A stretch of DNA of 32,685 nucleotides from Roridomyces roridus (taxonomy: Eukaryota > Basidiomycota > Agaricomycetes > Agaricales > Mycenaceae), in contig JARKIF010000295.1 in assembly GCA_029378245.1 (NCBI GenBank), positions 1 through 32,685 of the forward strand, given 5' to 3'. This document shows positions 22,220-31,106 of the stretch, one piece after another. Numbering within the stretch: the stretch's first letter is position 1; every line of letters starts with the position of its first letter. Position numbers and translations under genes: made by a program. Below the pieces are notes generated by a model. The model was not told where the DNA came from and did not search any database. It saw only the letters and a program-made list of their open reading frames with translations.

Positions 22220-22501
22220 GACGGAACGAGCGTGGCCCATTTGAGGTGGGATTATTCTGGGATTCGGACAATCAGCGCGATTTGGATTCAGGCGTGTTGG
22301 CACAATTCAAGGAGCTTCAATCGTGCGGCGAGTTGTTGTTTTCTCTTGCACCGAGTCCCATGTTCGAAGGGCGGTGAAAAATGTGTATCTTACTACTACT
22401 CAAAATGTAGTCGACTGCACTCTATTATTTTCCTCCCGCTTAATATAAGATCAAGGCAAGCCTCAAGACGAAGACACAAGGGATCGCCAAACCGTGATCG
22501 A

Positions 22502-22517
22502 CAATCAAGGTTGACTC
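22502..22517 (+). promoter_or_regulatory. Conserved A-family promoter-proximal motif (copy A3)
   Basis: CAATCAAGGTTGACTC ends 16 bp before the A3 start codon, as in A2. The region between the B2 stop and A3 is also a clear duplicate of the B1-A2 region. Confidence 0.4.
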
Positions 22518-22533
22518 AGAACTCTTACCATCA

Positions 22534-23115
22534 ATGCCATCCAGAGTCCACAGGCACTTTTTCCCGTTGAATGTTAAGACTCCTGCTAATTTCTCTCAGA
22601 TCTTTTCACAAAATACGACCCGTGGGTCTCTTAGACTTGTCCGAAGACACCATGTTGCAAGTCATGTGGCATCTGGCGATTCCAGATCTCCGACGCCTAT
22701 TGCAGGTGCGGCATAGCGTAATGTGCGCGCTACAAACGATTTGAACTCTGTGCCAGACATGTCGACACATCCGCGACGAGCCCACCTTCTGGATTCCACT
22801 TGTGGAGGCCACTCGAGCCCTATACCCAATAGGATGCCCTAAATACGCCAACCTTTCACAGTACGATTCGGGCGAACTCCAGGACCTCGTTTCTTTTCCA
22901 TTCAAACTACAGAAAAATTGGAACCTCGAGTTCCCCAAGTTTGTCGACATGCAGAAGGTGACCTCGTTCAAGGGATGCGTTGAAACCCTGTTCAATGATG
23001 GCGAACGCGTTGACGGCGTCGACATTATCGGTCTGGTACCAGGCACGGATATAGTCGTCCTCCATACAACTACGCTGAAGACGGAGACGAAGGCGGTCCA
23101 GGTGCCGGAGCCAGA

Positions 23116-23150
<35 letters not shown>

Positions 23151-24437
23151 AGGTGGAGGCGGAGGAGAAGGTGACGGTGACGGTGACGGTGACGACTCGG
23201 ACAGGGCATCTTGTTTGTTGGGACTCGAAGCTGGCCGCGCCGTTCCCGTTACCGCCGATTGAGGTCGGTGGGCAGCTCAACCACGTGTCCGCGCCATCTG
23301 AATCGGCTTATGGGGTCTACTCTTTTGTTGTTCTCGGGGGGAACGCCAAAGATCCAAATCCCGAGAAATTTGGGGAGGACGCCGAAGATCCGAGTCCCAT
23401 GAAAGGGTAATATCTCTTCCAACTTTTACGAACAACTTATGGACTCTGTTAACAGAATCGAAAAATTTTGGCAGTACATTGTCAATATCAATCACCACAG
23501 TCGCAAGGCGACGGGTATTGAAAGCGTCTGCACCGCGACCGACTATCCCCACTGCACTGACGGATCGATCTTCTTGACCTCGGACGTGGTCGGTTCAGTG
23601 ACTGCCAAGACCAACGAAGACCACTGCACAATCACCACCAGCAGGATTAGTGACGGTGCCGGTGGTGAAGAATCCGCAAACCGCATGAAACTCAATCACA
23701 CGGCGAGTAAGCAGATCCAAGCAGCTATCTCACGCTCACTGAGTTCTAGATTTCCAAACGCCACCTAATGGTCCCCTTCACATACCAAGGCCATTTTTAC
23801 AACATTTTCGAAGATGGTTTCATGGCTCGAATCCACCATGTTTCGCGGAAAAGTTTCACGTCCGGACGGTGTGAAAAGGCCACCCATGTGTATGAGGCGG
23901 AGGTCCTGGACGTCGGAAACACCTTTGGTGAAATGTACACGATCCTCCCAACTTGTGCGTCTTACGGCGTCGCAGCAGCCTTTGTGCGCCAAGCAAGTGT
24001 CGTGCGCCAAGTACGCGGCGTGCGCCAGGTCCGCCCCGAAACCACGTTTACCTTCCTCCCTGCCACGCCTGTGAGCTCGCCCACCGGGGACGATGGCGTC
24101 TCATCCCCCCTAACTTTCCCCTTCTCCTGTCCAACAGAGCGTGTTCCCGGGAGCCCAGTGGGTTCCAGCCTCGTATGTATGGACCACAGTGGCCTGAACA
24201 TCGCCGCTGTCCTCGACAATCCTGACACCAGGTACTCCCGTAGGCTTGTCCTGGTACGCTACCACCCAGAGACTCGGTCAACTTCCGCACACTACCCCGA
24301 TGCGGAGATTCCGTTTGATTTTGACCAGGTGGTGGATGTGTGTGGATGATACAGCCGGCGTCATATACGTCACCAGGGAGAAAGAGTTGACTGGGGAAAA
24401 AAAAGAGTTGACTCTCTTCACGCTGCGATATGCCTGA
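22534..24437 (+). CDS. F-box protein, family A, copy A3, with late frameshift
   Basis: Five exons: 22534-22553, 22600-22705, 22757-23406, 23456-23702 and 23750 onward. F-box: LLDLSEDTMLQVMWHL, then LRRLLQ and the most canonical continuation of the family, TCRHIRDEPTFW. Exon 3 is about 200 nt longer than in A1, A2 and A4. The extra part includes simple repeats (GACGAG and GTGACG types, 23110-23195) coding for Arg-Thr and Val-Thr runs. Introns 1 and 4 have GC donors (GCACTT at 22554, GCGAGT at 23703). In exon 5 a GT is missing from a short GT run near 24337-24343, giving a stop at 24347-24349 after VVDVCG. The other frame continues the family C-terminus (CVDDTAGVIYVT) to 24437. It is either a young pseudogene, a protein lacking its last 30 residues, or a sequence error. 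Confidence 0.65.
23110..23195 (+). repeat. Coding microsatellite in A3 exon 3
   Basis: Runs of GAGGAC/GACGAG followed by GGTGAC units, in frame. They are translated as alternating Arg-Thr and then Val-Thr. The aligned segment is absent from A1, A2 and A4, so the expansion is specific to this copy. Confidence 0.8.
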
Positions 24438-25013
24438 TTAACGTGCGTACCATTCAGTTGCTGTGAATTTTCTGAATTCCAACAAGTTTCTAGATTGGCG
24501 TTGAACCTCAAACAAACTATCTTGAACCCATTGTATGACTGTGATATTACTGGCGACCTATATGGCTGTTATGGAAACTGCCGGCGGGCGGTCGGTGGCT
24601 TGAAACGAACATTGGACGAGCGTCAACTTGAACGGGGGGACAAGTATGTCGTAGCGTTAACTCAATAGGTGCGCCTCTTCTAATGGACATGGTCTCCCAC
24701 CGCCGTGAGCGGGACTCGGGGAATATTTTTCCGACGCCCGAGATGCGCAATGCCAGAAAGTCCGGAGACAGATAGAGACAACAAGTTTTTCAACCAAATT
24801 TCGTCCGAGTCGAGTGCCCAAGAAATCTTGAGATGTGAATGCGCCCGATATCGGTTAGTCGCTCGGCGACACAGATTTTCAGAAGGTGTTGAACCCAGAG
24901 TTCGATTGAGGTGCTCCAAGTCCGAGTCGAAGTTGAATGACGTTGCCAAAGAACGCCACACAGTGAATGATCGCGTGCAATCAAGGTTGACTCTCACCAT
25001 CATCCATCCCCAG
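24438..25013. other. Spacer between A3 and A4
   Basis: The first part is a shortened, decayed version of the A-C spacer (compare CGAACATTGGACGA near 24606 and 18540). C and B sequences are absent here, so A3-A4 spacing does not follow the unit structure of A1 and A2. The A-family promoter motif lies at about 24978-24993. No gene was seen. Confidence 0.5.
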
Positions 25014-25078
25014 GTATTTCGTTGAAACTCATGATTCCTGGCTACATGCTCATCCTTCAGGTTAGATTTCATTGTACC

Positions 25079-26688
25079 ATGCCTCCGTGCCGTTTCTCCG
25101 ATTTGCCCATCGACACTATGTTGGAAGTCATGCAGCACCTCGCGATTTCAGATCTCGTGCACCTCCTCCTGGTGCGGCATACTACTCCAACGCGCGTCCT
25201 GCGAGGGATCTAAATTCTTGGCCAGACGTGTTCGTCAATCTACAGTCTATCCCAAGAGCGTAGCTTTTGGATATCGCTTCTGGAGACGACTCGCGCCGTA
25301 TGTCCAATAGGATGCCCTAAATATGCCGAGCTTTCACAGTACGATCTGCAAAACCTCAAGGACCTCGTTGCTTCGCGATTCAAGTTGCAGACAAATTGGA
25401 ACCGGTCATTCCCCGAAGTTGTCGACCTGCATCTAACCTCGCTCGACGAACGCGTCGACATCGTGTGTCTGGTACAAGGAACCGATATTGTGCTCCTCCA
25501 TATGCGGGAGACGGGGCATGTCGTTTGTTGGGATTCAAAGCTGGCGGCGCCATTCCCATTTCAGCCGATCAAGACTGGTGGGCAGCTCAACGACGTCTCG
25601 GCGCCATCTGAATCGACCCACGGAGTTTGCTCGTTTGTCGTTCTTGCGAAAGGCGATACCAGTCGTCGGTAAACGTGTCTTTTTGCACATTGCGCGCGGT
25701 TTATGGAATTCCCTCTAGCACCGTTTGGCGGTACATTATAACCATCAAGCACGAGAATCGAAAGGCGACTGGTTTTGAGAGCGTCTGCACCGAGATCGCA
25801 GACCCAATCTGCCATTTCGAGTCGATATTCTTAACCCAGGATGTCGTCGGGGCAGTGATTGTCGAAGAGCTCGGAGACCATTGCACGATTACGACGAGCA
25901 AGGTCGGTGACGGTGCCGGTGGTAAAGAATCCGTCAACCACATGAAATTGAATTATCCAGTCAGTTATAAAAGGAGATTCAAGTTGCTAAAGCTGACTCG
26001 GCGCCAGATTTCCGAACGCCACCTAATGGTTGCTTTCACATACAAAGGCCACCTGTACAACATCCTGGAAGACGGCGTCACCGCTCAAATCCAACACATA
26101 TCCCGAAAGAATCTGACTTCAGGGCGGTGTGACGAGCCCAGCAGCGTCTATAAAGCGGATATCCTGAACGTCGGAGAGACCTCCTTCCCTCTGTACTACA
26201 TCCTCCCAAGTTGCGCGTCTTACGGCGTCGCAGCAGCCTTTGTGCGCATCATAGACGACGACGACGAAGCCGGCGACGGTTCAGTCCCCGCCATCACGTT
26301 CACATTCCTCCCTACCACGCGTGTCGGGGACGATTCAGACGACTCGGACGTTTCATCCCCCCTAACATTCCCCCTCCCCTGCCCAACAGCCCGCGTCCCC
26401 GGTCGTTTAACAAGCCCCTCCCTCCTATGGATGGACCACGGCGGCTTCAACATCGTCGCCATCCTCGACGACATCGACAGTAATAACACCGATATCCTCC
26501 CTACCCTCGTCCTGGTGCGCTACCACCCCTCGACACAGTCAACTTCCGTACACTACCCCGGTATATCACCTTCGCTTGATCTGTACGCCGTGACGAATGT
26601 ATGCGTGGATGATACGGCTGGGGTCGTTTACCTGACTGGGGTGGTGGAAGAGTCCAAGTGGAGTCTTTGTACGCTGTCTTACGTGTAA
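25079..26688 (+). CDS. F-box protein, family A, copy A4
   Basis: Exons: about 25079-25171, 25226-25668, 25719-25959 and 26008-26688, giving 485 residues from MPPCRFSDLP. F-box: SDLPIDTMLEVMQHL, SDLVHLLL, then TCSSIYSLSQERSFW. Later blocks: VVCWDSKLAAPFPFQP, ESIFLTQDVVGAVI, VAFTYKGHLYNILEDG, SYGVAAAFVR, VCVDDTAGVVYLT. The last intron (25960-26007) has a GT donor (GTCAGT) where A1-A3 have GC; it is 48 nt without a stop, so retention would also stay open. The ancestral first exon (ending at 25013, intron 25014-25065) has no in-frame ATG, so translation must begin in exon 2 (25079) or, with intron 1 retained, at 25031. An Asp-rich insert (IIDDDDEAGDG) is specific to this copy. No frameshift was seen. 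Confidence 0.75.
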
Positions 26689-26920
26689 TCTTGAATTCCA
26701 AGTCCCGATTTTCTTGCACTCGTTATATGATTGTGATGCTACTAGTAGACTATTGTACAAACTGTGACGAGGGAGGGAGGGGAATAGACGACAGCATGGA
26801 TCGTAGAAATGTATGGGTGTGTGTGCTGCAAGACCGACCTACGCTACATTATGCAGGATAATCGTCCGTCCTTCCATGGCTCGTGCTCCCGCCAATTCAG
26901 CCAGCCAGCCAATCACACCC

Positions 26921-28446
26921 TCAAGCAGAAGTGGCGTTGTTGAAGATGAGCAGATTAGGCGTCTTGCCTGGGAGATCGCTCAACAGACCCTCGCTCGAGA
27001 GGGCAATGAGCGCCTTCTTGAGCTGCGCGGGCGTGACCTTCTTCGGGGGGGTAGGCGGCATGAACATCTCAGTCCGGGGAGCGGGCAGGAAGCTCGACGC
27101 CCAGCGCGGGAGCGCAGCGTGGACAAAGAGGTACGTCGGCGAGGAGAGAGTGGCGACGAGGGGCTGCATCAACGTCGTCTCGGGGACCATGCTGTTGAGC
27201 GCGGGGTCAAAGCTCTTGGAGGGGTAGATCGAGAGGAGGTACGCGAGAAGGCCGGCGGTGTGGGGAGAGGCCATGGAGGTGCCGGAGAGGGTGGCGGTGG
27301 CCTGGGTGGAGCCAATGTAGGTGGAAAGGATGTTCAGGCCAGGTCCGAAAACGTCGACGCACTCGCCGTGGTTGGAGAAGTAGGCGCGTTCGTCGCCGAG
27401 GGTGGAAGCACCAACGGTGACGGCCTTCTCGGCAGCAGCGGGAGAGTAGTTGCATGCATCACGGTTGTCGTTGCCGGCGGCGACAGCAAAGTGAAGACCA
27501 GAGTCGACAGCGGCATTGACAGCCCTGTCGAGGGCAGGGGACTTGCCTCCACCGAGACTCATGTTGGCGACAGAGCCTTTGTGGGAGGTCTTGCCGGTAG
27601 CCTTGAGCTCGGCGTCGGCAGCGGCGGCCTTCTCGAGGGCGGACTCAGCAGCAAAGTCAACGCCGGCAACGACGTCGGACATGGAGCCGCTACCATTGGA
27701 TCCGAGGACCTTGACGGCGATGACGTTGGCGCCCTTGGCAACACCGTATTTGCGCGAAGCAATGGTACCAGCACAATGGCTTCCGTGACCGTTGCCGTCC
27801 TCGTCGACGTCGTTCAGAGGGATGGTCTTGCCCCAGGAGGCACGGCCCTCGAACTCGACGTGGTTGACGTTGATGCCGGTGTCGATGACGTAGACATCAA
27901 CACCCTCACCGCCAGTCTCCTCGAAGAGGTACTTGGTGAAGGTCCCGAAGGTCAGCTTGGGACGGTGGCTGATACGGGCCAGACCCTTGGAGGTCGTCAG
28001 ACAACAGCAACCCCCACAACGGGAGAATGACTCACCCAAGGAGCAGACTTCTGTGTCTTGAAGTCTTGCGTGCGTACAATCTGGTCCTGCTCGATAGATT
28101 CGACCTCGGGCAGCTCGCGCAGCTGCTCGACAGCGCCTGGGGAGAGACGGCCGGAGTAACCGGGCTGTTGCGTGTAAACGTGTCTCACAGCGAACTCGCC
28201 GTCGACGAGGGGACTCGTCTGGTGGGCGGCCTGGAGGAAGTTGAAGTGGTTCTGGAGGACGTTGCCGGGGGTGCCTTGCTTGAACATGACGATGTACGAG
28301 TCGTTGATAAGGCCATAACGGTGCTCGTTCGTGAAGGAAGCGAGAGAGATGGGGGTGCGCGAGTCCGCGGGGTAGTAATGACTAGTAGAGAGCGGTGTTG
28401 CGCCCGTGGCCGCAAGGAAGAGTGCAAGGGTAATGAGGGAGGCCAT
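26921..28446 (-). CDS. PRB1: Subtilisin-like serine protease (S8, cerevisin/proteinase B type)
   Basis: Two exons: 28446-28036 and 27985-26921, joined in frame across a 50-nt GTGAGT...AG intron, giving 491 residues. Order: signal peptide (MASLITLALFLAATGATPL), I9 inhibitor propeptide (SYIVMFKQGTPGNVLQNHF ... VESIEQDQIV), then the S8 catalytic domain. The triad is visible as Asp in VIDTGIN, His in GNGHGSHCAGT and Ser in GTSMASPHTAGL; the oxyanion Asn is in VAAGNDN. The propeptide acts as chaperone and inhibitor and is removed in cis. The enzyme probably acts in the vacuole or outside the cell. After the catalytic Ser there is a Pro-rich insert of about 45 residues (from MVPETT) not typical of yeast Prb1. 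An upstream in-frame ATG at 28506 is possible. The 405-codon plus-strand frame over this gene is a shadow. Confidence 0.93.
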
Positions 28447-29013
28447 GGTGGTAAGGAGAATCAATGTCGCAACCCCACCGGCTTGATAACGCAGTCTTGT
28501 TGACACTTATTTATCCTTCCCGATTGAGCCGAGTTTGCTCGTGTGCTGTGCGTGGTCGTCGACATGACTCCATTCTGGTCGTCTCCCTGCCCCGATTTAC
28601 GAAACTGTATATGCCTCGCCTGGGGACGCGTCACTCAGCGCTGGACGCGCGTCCACCACTGTTTGGAGTTAACGCAATCACCGACAGTCCCCCCAAGTTT
28701 CACCTAGTTTCACTATCTTCGTGCTATCCTACTGGTCGATTACATGTCTGCGAGATAGCGACGCGTAGCATAAACCCCCACATCCGCTTGTGTAGGCTAG
28801 GGAAGAAGCAATGGTGTGCTAGGGTGTACTCCGTACAAACTCCACGCGTGCGCCAAGACCGCGTCTTGAGTAGTTCATAAGCTCAATGTCGATCCGATTC
28901 GAAGAGTCCATTGCAGGCTATGAACGAAGAGCGTCTGCTCGAGGAAGCGAACGTTCAACGCGCCCTTACCGAAATAAGCACAATTCACGTGCCAATCCCG
29001 CCCCTCCTCTCCC
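28447..29013. other. Divergent promoter region
   Basis: 567 bp between the starts of the protease (-) and the hydroxybutyryl-CoA dehydrogenase (+). It must hold both promoters. No specific motif was recognised. Confidence 0.5.
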
Positions 29014-30176
29014 ATGTCCATCCCGCACGGAATACGGACCCTAGGTGTCCTCGGCGCCGGGCAAATGGGCCTCGGTATCGCCTTCGTCTCTGCCCTCCGC
29101 GCCAAAGTGCCCGTCCTGCTGCACGACCGCTCCCCAGAACAAGTCACCAAGGGCCTCGCCCTGATGGACAAGCTCCTCGCCAAGGACGTCTCCAAAGGAC
29201 GCATCACCACCGAAGCAGCCAAAGATGCCCGGGAGAGGGTCACCGTCGTTGACGCCAAGGGGTTGAGAGACGTGGATATGGTCGTCGAGGCAGTCTCAGA
29301 GAACCTCCTTCTCAAACAATCCATCTTCCGCTCATTGGCAGCCGAGCTCCGCCCAGACGCCATCCTCGCGTCTAATACCAGCTCAATCAGCATTACTAAA
29401 ATTGCAGCAGCGGCTGTACCAGAGGGCCTCAGCGCGGCCAGTGAGCAAGGCAAAGCCAGTGCTGGACGCGTCGTCGGCCTCCATTTCTTCAACCCCGTGC
29501 CGGTCATGGTCTGTACGCTCGTGAACTCTGTCATCTTACTTGGTACTAAGAACATCTACAGAAACTCGTTGAGCTGATATCCGCACTCCAAACAACGCCA
29601 GAGACCCTTGGACGCGCCGAGTCCTTTGCTATCGCGTGTGGCAAGGGTACGGGACTCTAAACCCTTCCTTCGTTCCCTGCTAATTGAAAACAGAGGTAAC
29701 CACCTCCAAGGACGTGCCCGGCTTCGTTTCCAACGCCCTCCTCATGCCGTTCATCAACGAGGCAATAATGTGTCTCGAGAAGGTAGTTCCGCCTTTCCCC
29801 TCATTACCCAGATATGAATTGCGCACACAGGGCACCGCGACGCGCGACCACATCGACACAACCCTCAAGCTGGGCATGAACCACCCGATGGGGCCACTAC
29901 AGCTCGGTACGCCCGCCATCTAACTCCCCGAGACGTGACTAAGCGCTCTTCGAAACTTTCCAGCCGACTTGTGAGTTACACAGGCTCCTCCTTCCCTCCT
30001 TCGCACTGACGAGACTCGCCAGCATCGGCCTCGACACCTGCCTCGCGATCCAGCAGACGCTCTACGAGGGAACGCGGGACTCCAAGTACAGGCCAAGCAT
30101 CTTGCTCGAGCGAATGGTCGACGCACAGTGGTATGGGCGGAAAAACGGCAAGGGGTTCTATGAGTACAACGATTGA
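29014..30176 (+). CDS. 3-hydroxybutyryl-CoA dehydrogenase (3-hydroxyacyl-CoA dehydrogenase family)
   Basis: NAD(P)-dependent oxidoreductase interconverting 3-hydroxyacyl-CoA and 3-oxoacyl-CoA; involved in short-chain fatty acid or butanoate metabolism. Six exons: 29014-29508, 29562-29646, 29694-29782, 29831-29906, 29964-29970 and 30023-30176, giving 301 residues. The N-terminal Rossmann motif is [14 protein letters not shown]. The substrate-binding SNTSSIS and catalytic His of [11 protein letters not shown] follow. The C-terminal domain has [35 protein letters not shown] and NGKGFYEY. The loop before the His is longer than in bacterial enzymes ([16 protein letters not shown]). Exon 5 has only seven bases (CCGACTT) and is needed to read ADFIGLDTC. 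All five introns are 47-57 nt. The frame is intact. Its 3' end is 35 bp from the convergent OPA3-like gene. Confidence 0.93.
29964..29970 (+). other. Seven-nucleotide microexon of the dehydrogenase gene
   Basis: CCGACTT lies between AG at 29962-29963 and GTGAGT at 29971. It enters at phase 1 and leaves at phase 2, completing Ala, giving Asp, and starting Phe of the conserved ADFIGLD motif. Skipping it would shift the frame. Confidence 0.8.
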
Positions 30177-30211
30177 GTTGGTGGTTGGGTATACAATTAA
30201 GATAATAATAT

Positions 30212-31061
30212 TCAAGGCGAATCGGAGGTCGGGTCTTTGGGATCTATCCGCGAGTCGGATTGTGGTGGAACGAGCTCGATGTGTGGGAGCTGTAAAGGCG
30301 TCCCTTCGAATTCGGCCCAGCCGCCGCTCAGTCCAAAGTCGACGATCCGCTGCATTATTCGCGCGAGCTCGTCGTTCCTGCGCCGACGTCAATTGTACAA
30401 GCTGGCGAAAAAGAAAAAAAAACGCGTATTGCTTACCGCGTCTCCACATCGCGTTTATGCTCCTCCATATCCGCCACGAGCGCCGAAACCTGCTCCGTCA
30501 ATCCCCCGATTTTGGTTCCTAGCTCCTCGAGCTGCTCGTCCACGGCGTCTCGTCGTTTGGATTGGGAGCGACTTGAGCGGTAGCTTTCGCCGAGGATGAG
30601 GCCTGCTGCGACGGTTGAAGAGGAATCCTTCTGCTAGGGCGTTTGCACCGTTTTCGATTGCACTTGATGTTTTTTGGAGTGAGTGGAAAGAGGGGAGGAG
30701 GGTAGAGAAGGGACAGACCGTGTTTCGGAAAGAGGCAGGATGTGCTTTGCAGGCTCCCCGAGAATGTTGGTGCGTAGCTTCACCTCGGAACGGTACATCA
30801 TCTGCGCTGAGGTCGACGCAGAAGCCGCGGAAGAATTCATGTCTGGAGGGGCGTTCTCAGTCCCAGTCTCGTTTCCGTCCTACATATAGCAGGAGCAGAG
30901 AAGAGAAAAAGGCGTACTTCTGCTTGGCTGGTTTTTGAGTTGCGCGCTAATGGGTTTTGCTACGGTCTAGATACGGGGACGCGTTTGTTGTGAGAATGAA
31001 TTTAAAGGGGCGTTATAGAACGTACACGGATGAGGAGGGTCGCGATTTTGGCTGTGGCCAT
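30212..31061 (-). CDS. OPA3: OPA3-like mitochondrial protein, frameshifted
   Basis: OPA3 proteins are small mitochondrial membrane-associated proteins; the human gene is linked to optic atrophy. Five exons on the minus strand: 31061-31026 (MATAKIATLLIR), 30966-30918 (TVAKPISAQLKNQ), 30842-30719, 30662-30437 and 30377-30212, about 199 residues. Family blocks: YRSEVKLRTNILGEPAKHI, LSETRAIENGAN, AEGFLF, AAGLILGESYRSSRSQSKRR, a coiled coil (VDEQLEELGTKIGGLTEQV), and NDELARIMQRIVDFGL. In the fourth exon one extra base (TT at 30615-30616 on the plus strand) shifts the frame between EGFLF and the VAAGL segment; the expected length is one base less. The second and third exon borders are inferred from phase and homology. 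The shift is either a sequence error or a recent lesion. It is convergent with the dehydrogenase gene. Confidence 0.8.
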
Positions 31062-31106
31062 ACTATAGTGGTGGTGGCGATTTTTAGGTGACGCGGTTGA
31101 CCGGCA

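Larger units (their letters stand above)
19710..22377 (+). pseudogene. F-box protein, family B, copy B2, broken by two insertions
   Basis: The coding parts are 19710-19808, 20175-21572 and 22228-22377; joined they give 549 codons in one frame, ending like B1 (LFSLAPSPMFEGR). They have the same architecture as B1: coiled coil, F-box (VRRLPSEILVEIFGHF), PRWHELVMGTPSLWSCIE, and leucine-rich region. The first insertion (364 bp plus 2) adds an in-frame TAA at 20160-20162. The second (647 bp plus 8) brings a TAG directly after PGRN through its own terminal sequence. The uninterrupted middle part is open for 433 codons (20274-21575) and could express an F-box protein lacking the last 50 residues. 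Outside the insertions no frameshift was seen. Confidence 0.85.

Noticed and set aside
26813..28030. 405-codon plus-strand frame over the protease gene
   Set aside because: It is exactly antisense to the subtilisin catalytic domain and is explained by the GC-rich third positions of the real gene.
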